Positions 8,946 through 16,222 of a stretch of 64,000 bases of DNA are shown in pieces. The stretch's first letter is position 1, and each line of letters opens with the position of its first letter. The stretch comes from CBDFLT01 sp965249225 (GTDB lineage Bacteria > Chloroflexota > Dehalococcoidia > Lucifugimonadales > G963668185), in contig CBDFLT010000005.1 in the NCBI GenBank assembly GCA_965249225.1, forward strand, positions 1 through 64,000, read 5' to 3'. The notes beneath the pieces are model-generated. The model did no database searches. It had not been told where the DNA came from and saw only the letters and a program-made list of their open reading frames with translations. Made by a program: the position numbers and the translations under genes.

Positions 8946-9317
8946 ATGATGCCTATTCTGGTCTTGGCGCTGATCAGCGCCCTCATCCTCGTAGAGGGAC
9001 AGACTTCCCTCAAACACGGCCTTATATCCAGTCGGGTGGGCTTTCTGGAGAGTCTCTGCGCGCGATGAGCACTTGGATAAGGGTTCTCACCGAGCCGTAT
9101 ATCTTATTAGGTTTTGGGCTCTATGCCGCCGCATCGCTACTGTGGCTAAGAGTACTTTCTGAGCTGGAGCTGAGCCAGGCTTACCCTCTGGTAAGCCTTA
9201 GCTACGCGTTTTCTCTCGTTATTGGCCGCTGGCTATTCGACGATGCCCCTTAGTCCCGCCCGGATTATCGGCGTCGCTTTCATCGTCGTCGGTGCAATTG
9301 TTGTATCGAGAAGCTAG
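8946..9317 (+). pseudogene. small 4-TM EamA/SMR-like transporter, two frameshifts
   Basis: Three consecutive reading-frame pieces together spell one small multidrug-resistance/ArnE-F-like membrane protein of about 123 aa. Piece 1 (8946-9068) carries TM1 (PILVLALISALILVEG). Piece 2 (9065-9253) carries TM2 and TM3 (AYPLVSLSYAFSLVIGRW). Piece 3 (about 9243-9317) carries TM4 (RIIGVAFIVVGAIVVS). The first and third pieces share a frame, so the two indels (near 9055-9066 and 9240-9250) cancel out. Pieces 1 and 2 overlap by ATGA. In the intact family such proteins flip lipid-linked sugars or small cations, which fits its place after a polyprenyl-phosphate GT2. It is either a recent pseudogene or two sequencing indels. 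Confidence 0.6.
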
Positions 9318-9318
9318 C

Positions 9319-9933
9319 GTGAGAACACGGCGGTGGACGGTGTCCCTGAAAGTGCTGGGCATTGGCTTGATTGTGGTGGTGCTGTCCGGACTGATCGGAC
9401 TCCTTAGCTGGGGCATGGTCAATAAGACACCCGCGACGGGCTTGAGCGGGAAAACTCGGGTCGACAAACCGGCCCTGGACTTCCGGCTGTCCAGTCAGAA
9501 CGGCGCCGAATTTCTTCTGTCTGAGCACCTAGGGAATCCCATCGTGATCAACTTCTGGGCCTCCTGGTGCCAGCCTTGTAGAGTAGAGGCGCCGGTGCTG
9601 GAGAGAACCTGGCGCAGGTACCGAGACCAAAACCTAGTGCTGGTCGGAGTAAATATCCAGGACGATCAGCGCCCCGCCAGTGCCTTTATCAGAGAATTCG
9701 GTATCACTTACCCAAACGGGCCCGACGTGGACGGAATAATCACCATAGACTACGGAGTAATCGGCCTTCCAGTGACATTCTTCGTAAACAGGAACGGGAC
9801 CGTCGAGCGCCGCTGGGTTGGGGCGATCGACGAGGCAACCGCCGAGGCCTGGGTCGCGGAGCTGATCGCCGGCACGGAGCCGTCTGGAGTGCGTGAGGCG
9901 GAGAACCTTGAAGAGTTCCTCGAGCTAGAGTAA
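9319..9933 (+). CDS. TlpA/ResA-type membrane-anchored thioredoxin
   Basis: Thiol-disulfide oxidoreductase outside the cytoplasmic membrane. One N-terminal TM anchor (VLGIGLIVVVLSGLIGLLSW, about residues 11-30) precedes a thioredoxin-fold domain with NFWASWCQPCRVEAP (CxxC active site) and the cis-Pro region VIGLPVTFFV. The usual ResA length is about 170-200 aa. Starts are possible at TTG 9292/9301 or GTG 9319; I choose GTG because it directly follows the upstream stop (9317) and gives a short basic N-terminus (R-T-R-R) before the anchor. Likely roles are cytochrome c maturation or reduction of envelope disulfides; no partner gene is nearby. Confidence 0.85.
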   Translation: MRTRRWTVSLKVLGIGLIVVVLSGLIGLLSWGMVNKTPATGLSGKTRVDKPALDFRLSSQNGAEFLLSEHLGNPIVINFWASWCQPCRVEAPVLERTWRRYRDQNLVLVGVNIQDDQRPASAFIREFGITYPNGPDVDGIITIDYGVIGLPVTFFVNRNGTVERRWVGAIDEATAEAWVAELIAGTEPSGVREAENLEEFLELE

Positions 9934-9970
9934 CGGAGAATGGCCGGACGAAGAGTCCAAGGAAAAGCAG

Positions 9971-11167
9971 ATGACAAAATCAGTACTCCCTGAATCCAAG
10001 GTGCCACTGGTCCCGCCTCGAATCCTGCTGGGGCCAGGGCCCAGCGCCGCAAATCCCAGGGTGCTTCAGGCCATGATGGCACCGATGATCGGCTATCTCG
10101 ATCCCGACTTCGTGCTGATTATGGACGAGGTGTCCGAGCTTCTGAAGCAGGTCTTCGAGACCGAAGACAGCATCACGCTCGCCATCTCGGGGACCGGGTC
10201 CGCCGGCATGGAGGCCGGTCTCTCCAGCCTCCTGGAGCCCGGCGACACCGTGGTGATGTGCGTCTACGGCTACTTCTGTGAGCGGATGGTGGACATAGCG
10301 ACGAGGGTCGGCGCCAACGCGGTCCCCCTGAGGACCGAGTGGGGCCGCGCCTTCCCGGTGGAGAAACTGGAGGAGGAGCTCAAGAGACACTCTAGCGTAA
10401 AGGCCGTCACAGCCATCCACGCCGAAACGTCGGCCGGGGTCCAACAGCCCCTTGAGGACATCTCAAGTCTGGCGCAGGCGCATGACGCCCTCTTCATCGT
10501 GGACGCGGTCACATCGCTAGGCGGGAACGAGGTCGCCGTCGACCGGTGGAATATCGACTACGCGTACTCGGCAAGCCAGAAGTGTCTCGGCTGCCCGCCG
10601 GGGATGTCGCCGGTGGCCTTGAGCCCCAGGGCGCATGAGGCCATCAAAAACAGAGAACGCAAGCCCGCGAGCTGGTATCTGGACCTTCAGCTACTCGCCA
10701 ACTACTGGGGATTCGATCATGTCTACCATCACACGGCGCCGGTCAGCAATATCCTCGGCCTCAGAGAGGGCCTAAGGATCGTCCTGGAGGAGGGGCTGCA
10801 AAATCGATTCGACCGCCACCAGCGCAACGCGTCCGCACTCTGGGCGGGCCTGGAGGCGCTGGGCCTGGAGCTGGTCGTGCCAAAAGAAAATCGCCTGGCC
10901 CAGATCACTCCGATATGGGTACCCGAAGGGGTGGATGAGGCCAAAGTCAGGGAGATCCTGCTCCGCGAGTACAATATCGAGATCGGCAAGGGCCTAGGCG
11001 ACTTCGCCGGAAAGGTATGGCGGGTCGGACTGATGGGCGAGTCCAGCAAGGCGGAGTACGTGCTAGCCTTGCTCGCGGCCCTGGAGGAGATCCTTCCACG
11101 GCTGGAGTTCGAGGTTCCGTACGGGGCCGGCGTGAGCGCCGCCAGCAGGACGCTGGCGGGCAGTTAG
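9971..11167 (+). CDS. class V aminotransferase, alanine/serine-glyoxylate type
   Basis: PLP-dependent transaminase of about 398 aa, similar to alanine-glyoxylate and serine-glyoxylate aminotransferases. Recognisable are the N-terminal LLGPGPSAANPRVL, SGTGSAGMEAGL, VDAVTSLGGNEV and the PLP-lysine segment YSASQKCLGCPPG (about residues 196-208). The C-terminus contains WRVGLMGESS, typical of the subfamily. The neighbours (an ABM-domain protein and a glyoxylate-reductase-like dehydrogenase) support a role in glyoxylate, glycine and serine exchange. ATG is preceded by AGGAAAAGCAG, a good ribosome site. The exact amino donor cannot be read. Confidence 0.9.
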   Translation: MTKSVLPESKVPLVPPRILLGPGPSAANPRVLQAMMAPMIGYLDPDFVLIMDEVSELLKQVFETEDSITLAISGTGSAGMEAGLSSLLEPGDTVVMCVYGYFCERMVDIATRVGANAVPLRTEWGRAFPVEKLEEELKRHSSVKAVTAIHAETSAGVQQPLEDISSLAQAHDALFIVDAVTSLGGNEVAVDRWNIDYAYSASQKCLGCPPGMSPVALSPRAHEAIKNRERKPASWYLDLQLLANYWGFDHVYHHTAPVSNILGLREGLRIVLEEGLQNRFDRHQRNASALWAGLEALGLELVVPKENRLAQITPIWVPEGVDEAKVREILLREYNIEIGKGLGDFAGKVWRVGLMGESSKAEYVLALLAALEEILPRLEFEVPYGAGVSAASRTLAGS

Positions 11168-11227
11168 ATCCTTTTTCTCCTCACATCACTCGCCGTCTTT
11201 GCCAACACCGGAAGTCAAGGAGTACCT

Positions 11228-11545
11228 ATGTACGTCATAGTAGCGCCAATTCAGATTAAACCGGGGCTCAAGGACGGGTTCATCGAGGCGATGATCGACG
11301 ACGCCAAAGGGTCGGTGAGCAATGAGCCTGGATGCCTGCGGTTCGACGTGATCCAGGATGCCAACGACCCCAACCGGATCTGGCTCTACGAGGTGTACAA
11401 GGACGAGGCGGCGTTCCAGCAACACATGGAGGCGCCTCACTTCATCAAGTGGCGGGACACGGTAAAGGAATGGATGGACGAGGCGCCCGAGGGCGCCGGC
11501 TACGGCGCCTACAGCATCTGGCCTCGCGACGAGGACTGGAAGTAG
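11228..11545 (+). CDS. ABM-domain (antibiotic biosynthesis monooxygenase fold) protein
   Basis: A 105-aa dimeric ferredoxin-like fold protein of the ABM/YgiN family. It begins with MYVIVAPIQIKPG and has the conserved features EPGCLRFDV, LYEVYKDEAAFQQHMEAPHF and KWRD. Related proteins act as quinone or small-molecule monooxygenases, or as ligand sensors, without a cofactor. The ribosome site AAGGAG lies 5-6 nt before the ATG. It sits 60 bp after the aminotransferase on the same strand, and the paired gene suggests a shared metabolic role, but the substrate is unknown. Confidence 0.85.
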   Translation: MYVIVAPIQIKPGLKDGFIEAMIDDAKGSVSNEPGCLRFDVIQDANDPNRIWLYEVYKDEAAFQQHMEAPHFIKWRDTVKEWMDEAPEGAGYGAYSIWPRDEDWK

Positions 11546-11597
11546 GCCTCACCCAGGACGAGGCCTCGCAATGAGACCACTTCCTGGTGCACTCCGC

Positions 11598-12581
11598 CTA
11601 TTTGTCGAATACCTCGGGGTTGACGCAGGTCAGCAGGTGCTCGCCCTTCATACCCCGTAGCAAATTCGTAGCCGCGATCCTCGACATCTCCCGCCGGGTG
11701 GCCACACTGGCGCTGGCTATGTGAGGCACGATAAGGCAGTTGTCCAGCGTCAGCAGCGGGTCATCCATGGGAATGGGCTCGGGCTCCGTAACGTCCAGAG
11801 CCGCGCCAGCGATCTTCCCCTCATTTAGCGCTCGATACAGCGCCTTGGGGTCCACCACCGGCCCCCGAGCTGCGTTCACGAGAATGGCGTTCGACTTCAT
11901 CTTCGATAGGATGTCGTCGTCGATCAGGTGGTAAGTCTCGGGGGTCAGGTTGGTGTGCACAGACACGAAATCCGACTCGCCCAGCAGCCGGTCCATGTCG
12001 GTGTATTCCACAGAGTACTCCTCCTCAACGTCCTCACGCCGCACCACGTCGTAGTACAGCACCCTCATATCGAAGCCGCTTGCCCGCTTGGCCATCCCAA
12101 GCCCGATGCGACCCAACCCGATGATGCCCAGCGTGGCCCCGTGCAGGTCATGACCCAGATAGTGAAGAGGGTGCCACGTTTTCCACTTGCCCGCATGCAC
12201 CGCCCGGCTGCTTTCTAGCAGACGGCGGCCGGCCGCCATCATCAGAGCAAAGGTGGCATCGGCGGTCGTCTCCGTAAGCACCTCGGGCGTGAACCCCACC
12301 GGAATGCCTCGCCTGGTTGCCTCGGCCACGTCGACGTTCTCGTACCCCACGGCGATCTGGCTGATCACCTTCAGCTGAGGGCCGGCCGCGTCCATGAGCT
12401 CCCCATCTATCTTGTCGGTCAAGAGGCACAGGAGTCCGTCGACACCTCTGACTTTTTCCAGCAGGACATCCCGTGGCGGCGGAGTCTCTTGTCGCCAGAC
12501 CTCACCTTCCACCTCAGCGAATATGGCGTCCAGCCACTCGGGAAAGATCTCGCGGGAAACAAACACTCTGAGCTTTGCCAT
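11598..12581 (-). CDS. D-2-hydroxyacid dehydrogenase (glyoxylate/hydroxypyruvate reductase-like)
   Basis: NAD(P)-dependent reductase of about 327 aa that would interconvert a 2-oxoacid such as glyoxylate or hydroxypyruvate and the D-2-hydroxyacid. The NAD motif is GLGRIGLGMAKRA. The catalytic Arg is in VNAARGPVVD, the Glu in TEPEPIPMDDP, and the His in VPHIASAS. The start is ATG at 12581 (M-A-K-L-R-V-F-V), which begins directly with beta-1; the longer reading frame adds 30 unrelated residues. It converges on the aminotransferase/ABM pair, so the three genes form a glyoxylate-centred group by location. Confidence 0.9.
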   Translation of the reverse strand: MAKLRVFVSREIFPEWLDAIFAEVEGEVWRQETPPPRDVLLEKVRGVDGLLCLLTDKIDGELMDAAGPQLKVISQIAVGYENVDVAEATRRGIPVGFTPEVLTETTADATFALMMAAGRRLLESSRAVHAGKWKTWHPLHYLGHDLHGATLGIIGLGRIGLGMAKRASGFDMRVLYYDVVRREDVEEEYSVEYTDMDRLLGESDFVSVHTNLTPETYHLIDDDILSKMKSNAILVNAARGPVVDPKALYRALNEGKIAGAALDVTEPEPIPMDDPLLTLDNCLIVPHIASASVATRREMSRIAATNLLRGMKGEHLLTCVNPEVFDK

Positions 12582-12759
12582 AAACCGTCTCTCCGATGCG
12601 ATATACGCGAATGTAGCGGCAATTGTATCCGAACCGGGTTCCCAATTTCCACCGGTGCGGGAACGACGCAAACTGCCGCTGCCGCTCTGAGTCCATCTCA
12701 GGCGGACGAAGAGTCTCCCAAGGCGTCTAGGTTAATAACCGAAAGCCGCCGTCCGCTGC

Positions 12760-12788
12760 TTGACACCCCCCTACCCGTCTACTACCAT
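12760..12788 (+). promoter_or_regulatory. sigma70-type promoter for the tRNA pair
   Basis: TTGACA (12760-12765), a 17-bp spacer and TACCAT (12783-12788) lie just upstream of tRNA-Phe. The -35 box is perfect and the -10 box matches 4 of 6. The close spacing to the tRNA 5' end (about 10 bp) implies little leader. Confidence 0.65.
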
Positions 12789-12797
12789 AAATTCGGA

Positions 12798-12870
<73 letters not shown>

Positions 12871-12925
12871 CGCCCAGCAAGACCTGAGTGCTTCGGCCAA
12901 CCTACGTTGGCGCCAAGTTGGGTGA

Positions 12926-13000
12926 GCGGGCGTAGCTCAGTGGTAGAGCGCGTCCTTGCCAAGGACGAGGTCGTGGGTTCGAAACCCATCGCCCGCTCCA
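12926..13000 (+). tRNA. tRNA-Gly (GCC)
   Basis: Acceptor stem GCGGGCG/CGCCCGC, anticodon stem CGTCC/GGACG with loop TTGCCAA (anticodon GCC), and T-arm GTGGG-TTCGAAA-CCCAT. CCA is encoded (12998-13000), unlike in the tRNA-Phe 55 bp upstream. Both are probably on one transcript. Confidence 0.97.
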
Positions 13001-13152
13001 CAAGTCTTCTTTAACCTCAACCTCATGATGAGGTTGGGCCGGCTCCCTGATCACAGTACCGGCCCACTGGCGAGTAGGCTTCAGTGCAGGGGCCGATCTC
13101 AGCAAGGCCGTCCGGGGCAAGAAAATCCGTAACCAGCTTACCAGCGTTCGTT
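13001..13152 (+). other. intergenic stretch with two hairpins after tRNA-Gly
   Basis: No convincing reading frame on the plus strand. There are two inverted repeats: CAACCTCA/TGAGGTTG (13018-13025/13029-13036, 3-nt loop) and GGGCCGG/CCGGCCC (13036-13042/13059-13065). The stretch ends at the strong terminator 13153-13183. It could be the processed trailer of the tRNA transcript or a small RNA of about 150 nt. I do not recognise it as 6S, 4.5S, tmRNA or RNase P. Confidence 0.35.
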
Positions 13153-13183
13153 GAGCGGGCCCAGCGCGGGGGCCCGCTCTTTT
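13153..13183 (+). terminator. Rho-independent terminator
   Basis: Perfect 10-bp stem GAGCGGGCCC/GGGCCCGCTC (13153-13162/13170-13179), 7-nt loop, then TTTT (13180-13183). It closes the tRNA-Phe/tRNA-Gly transcription unit before the amidohydrolase. Confidence 0.85.
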
Positions 13184-13291
13184 ACGTTGTGCGATCCGAG
13201 ACTCTGGTATCTGGACACAGTTTCTATTAAACTCGGGGTTGATCTGATTTAGATCAAACCCACCAATACATTTAAGATCCAGGAGAATGAC

Positions 13292-14407
13292 ATGATTTAC
13301 GATGGACATGCCTACTGCATCCCCGACCAGAAGGGCGACGGTGGGTTCCCAGACCGTAAAGAGTTCCACCGGCTTCTTCAGTTCTCCATGGCACACCACT
13401 TTCAACCGGCCTGGCGCGCCAGGGACCGAGCGCCGGCCGACAGCAGCGGCCTAGCAGACCTGTCCCGTCCGTTCGACTTGAACGCCGTCAAGGACGCCAA
13501 TTTTCGCCCCACCGCCCATGGCCGCTTCGAGTGGGAGGTGGACGGTGAGACGTACTTCAAGCAGGTGATGCCTCCTCTGGTTACCGACATGACCTACACC
13601 GCCGACATGCTGGTGGCCGAGATGGACTACTCCGGCGTGGACTGGTCGCTGCTGCACAGGACGCCCTATCTCGGGATAAGCAACGACTTCATCGCCGACT
13701 GCTGTAAGCAGTATCCGGACCGCATACAGGGGCTGGCCTACGTGCGGGAGTGGCTGATACCGAAGGACCCGGACGCCGCCGTTCAGGAGGTGGAGAGGTC
13801 TATAAACAAGCTGGGGCTGCACGGGCTCCAGTTCCTACCCCATTTCAATACCCTTTACGGTGTAACCGAAGACTGGGACTCGGGGGGCTACCGGCCTTTC
13901 TGGGACGCGGTGGCCAGGATGAACATCCCCGTGTTTTTCACTCTAATCGCCCTTCAGGATAAGACGCTGGAAGGGTACCTGAACCAGTTGCGGATGCTGC
14001 GGAGATGGACGGAGAGGTATCCGGATGTCAAGGTTGTCCTTACACACGGATTCAACTGGGTAAATTACGTCGACGGCGACAAGCTATCGGTCCCGGAGGC
14101 TATCTACGAGACGGCGCCATGCGATAGCCCCAACTTCCACGTACAGCTTCTCTTCGTCGTGTTCCTCGGCGGTATATTCGACTATCCTATGCCGCAGGTT
14201 AAGCCGACGCTGGAGAAGATGGCAAAGCGCATAGGTACCGACCGGATGCTCTGGGGAACCGACATCCCAATGGTCATGCGGTACTACACTTACCGCCAGT
14301 GCCTTGACCATCTCCGCCTCTATTGCGAAGACGTGCTGGGACGAGAGGGCCTGGACCAGGTACTGGGCGGGAACATGGCCCGCCTTATGGGCGTCGAGTC
14401 CGCCTAA
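13292..14407 (+). CDS. amidohydrolase-2 family metal-dependent hydrolase/decarboxylase
   Basis: A 371-aa TIM-barrel protein resembling the gamma-resorcylate/ACMS decarboxylase branch of the amidohydrolase superfamily. It begins MIYDGHAYCIP (the DxHxx start of the barrel), with DYSGVDWSLLHR, GLQFLPHFN (metal-ligand His region), KVVLTHGFNW and the late Asp in MLWGTDIP. The family catalyses C-C or C-N hydrolysis or decarboxylation with one divalent metal. ATG is preceded by CAGGAGA. It is located just upstream of the GMC dehydrogenases and may belong to the same catabolic route (inference). Confidence 0.85.
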   Translation: MIYDGHAYCIPDQKGDGGFPDRKEFHRLLQFSMAHHFQPAWRARDRAPADSSGLADLSRPFDLNAVKDANFRPTAHGRFEWEVDGETYFKQVMPPLVTDMTYTADMLVAEMDYSGVDWSLLHRTPYLGISNDFIADCCKQYPDRIQGLAYVREWLIPKDPDAAVQEVERSINKLGLHGLQFLPHFNTLYGVTEDWDSGGYRPFWDAVARMNIPVFFTLIALQDKTLEGYLNQLRMLRRWTERYPDVKVVLTHGFNWVNYVDGDKLSVPEAIYETAPCDSPNFHVQLLFVVFLGGIFDYPMPQVKPTLEKMAKRIGTDRMLWGTDIPMVMRYYTYRQCLDHLRLYCEDVLGREGLDQVLGGNMARLMGVESA

Positions 14408-14519
14408 CGCCTGGAAGAGAGCGACCGGTCGTAATCCTCTACCTTGCCTGATGAGGGCCCAGCTCTTTGCAGCCTTTTCCGTCACCCTGCCATCCCTCTC
14501 GTAAGCCAGTGAGGCCTAA

Positions 14520-16136
14520 ATGGGCGCTGACAGCGACATCGTAGACGTGTTGGTCATCGGCGCAGGCGCGTCGGGGGGCGCACTCACCTGGAGCCTGAGC
14601 AAAGCAGGCATCAAGGTCATGTGCCTCGAACAGGGCGGTTGGACCGACCCCAAGGACTATCCACCCCTCAAGGACGACTGGGAGCTCCACCGTCAGGCCG
14701 AGGCCAACGCCAGCCCCAACGTCAGGAAGCTACCCCAGGACTATCCAGTCAACGACTCCGATTCGCCCATCGAGCCTCTGATGTACAATGCCGTGGGCGG
14801 CAGCACGATCCACTGGGGGGCCCACTTCCCACGCCTGTTGCCCTCCGACTTCAGGGTCAGGACGCTGGACGGTGTCGCCGACGACTGGCCCCTGTCCTAC
14901 GGAGAGCTTGAGCCCTTCTACGATCTGAACGACCGTATGATCGGCGTCGCAGGAGCGGCCGGTGACACCGCGTACCCACCGAAACCTCACCGGCAGACTC
15001 CACCCGTACCGCTGGGCAGGCTGGGAGAGGCCATGGTACGCGGCTTCGAGACGATGGGATGGCACTGGTGGCCCTCGGACAGCGCCATCATCACACAGCC
15101 ATACCGAGGCCGTCCGGCGTGCAACAACTGCGGGCCATGCGAGCTCGGATGCCCCACCGGCGCAAGAGCCAGCTCCGACATCACCTACTGGCCGGAGACG
15201 CTCAAGAGCGGGGCAGTCCTGAAGACCCACGCGCGGGTGAGAGAGATCACCGTCGACAAGAGAGGCCTCGCCACTGGGGCCATATACTACGATGCCGATG
15301 GGGTAACTCATCAGCAGCAGGCCCGTATCGTCGTGATGGCGGCCAACGGCATCGGGACGCCCAGGCTGTTGCTCAACTCCAGGTCGAGCCTGTTCTCCGA
15401 TGGCCTCGCCAACGGTAGCGGTCTCGTGGGCAGGAACCTGATGTTTCACGACCACGTGGAGCTCGCAGGGGTGTTCGAGGAGGAGCTAGACAGCTACAAG
15501 GGGACAACGTCGTGTTGCGTCGTCAGCCACCAGTTTTACGAGACCGACTCTTCCCGAGGGTTCGTACGCGGCTACACGTTCCAGATAACTAGGCCAGGGG
15601 GCCCTGTACAGATGGCGCTGGGCTTTGGAGGGACCAATCAGGCCCCCTGGGGCCGACACCACCACGAAGCTCTTGCCGAGAGGATCGGACGCACCGTTAC
15701 AGTCGCGGTTAGCGGGGAAGACCTGCCCGAGCTTCACAACCGGGTCACCCTGGACCCAGAGCTCACCGATAGCGATGGTATCCCAGCACCTAAAATCAGC
15801 TACAAGCTCAGCGAAAACAGCCGCAAGCTCCTGGACCACGGTACCGCGAGCGGGACCGAGTTGCTAAATGCGGCAGGAGCGCAAGACGTGCAATCCACCG
15901 GCCCACTCATTCGTCACGCCGGCTACCATCTCATGGGCACGGCCAGGATGGGCGCCGACCCGGCCGGATCCGTCGTGGACGGCCACGGCAGATGCCATGA
16001 CGTGAAGAACCTCTTTATCGTCGACGGCAGCATCTTCGTCACATCCGGCGCGGTCAACCCGACCTCGACGATCCAGGCGCTGGCGCTCTACATCGCCGAC
16101 TACATCAAAGCAAACGCACGACACATACTCGACTGA
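14520..16136 (+). CDS. GMC-type FAD oxidoreductase with Cys cluster (copy 1)
   Basis: Large flavoprotein subunit of a gluconate 2-dehydrogenase/FAD-glucose-dehydrogenase-like enzyme, 538 aa. FAD motif GAGASGGALTWSL (about residues 15-27), GGSTIHWGAHFPR, and a cysteine cluster ACNNCGPCELGCPTGA near residue 200 that in related FAD-dehydrogenases holds a [3Fe-4S] centre. The C-terminal GMC_oxred_C domain has the catalytic His (YHLMGTARMG) and Asn (AVNPTSTIQALA). It has no signal peptide. It is followed by a paralogue and a subunit-3-like gene, with no cytochrome gene beside them. It oxidises an alcohol or sugar; the substrate is unknown. Confidence 0.92.
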   Translation: MGADSDIVDVLVIGAGASGGALTWSLSKAGIKVMCLEQGGWTDPKDYPPLKDDWELHRQAEANASPNVRKLPQDYPVNDSDSPIEPLMYNAVGGSTIHWGAHFPRLLPSDFRVRTLDGVADDWPLSYGELEPFYDLNDRMIGVAGAAGDTAYPPKPHRQTPPVPLGRLGEAMVRGFETMGWHWWPSDSAIITQPYRGRPACNNCGPCELGCPTGARASSDITYWPETLKSGAVLKTHARVREITVDKRGLATGAIYYDADGVTHQQQARIVVMAANGIGTPRLLLNSRSSLFSDGLANGSGLVGRNLMFHDHVELAGVFEEELDSYKGTTSCCVVSHQFYETDSSRGFVRGYTFQITRPGGPVQMALGFGGTNQAPWGRHHHEALAERIGRTVTVAVSGEDLPELHNRVTLDPELTDSDGIPAPKISYKLSENSRKLLDHGTASGTELLNAAGAQDVQSTGPLIRHAGYHLMGTARMGADPAGSVVDGHGRCHDVKNLFIVDGSIFVTSGAVNPTSTIQALALYIADYIKANARHILD

Positions 16137-16222
16137 GCCCGTGGACCCGGCCAACAGTCTATCCGTGATGCTGGCCCAAATACCGGCGGGCGTTTTGAAA
16201 CTGGTACTAAGAGGAGACCGAG

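Noticed and set aside
12902..13405. 167-aa minus-strand frame over the tRNA-Gly region
   Set aside because: Covers the tRNA, the terminator and the start of the amidohydrolase; composition not protein-like.
14730..15455. 241-aa minus-strand frame opposite GMC copy 1
   Set aside because: Antisense shadow in GC-rich coding DNA; a similar shadow exists opposite copy 2.
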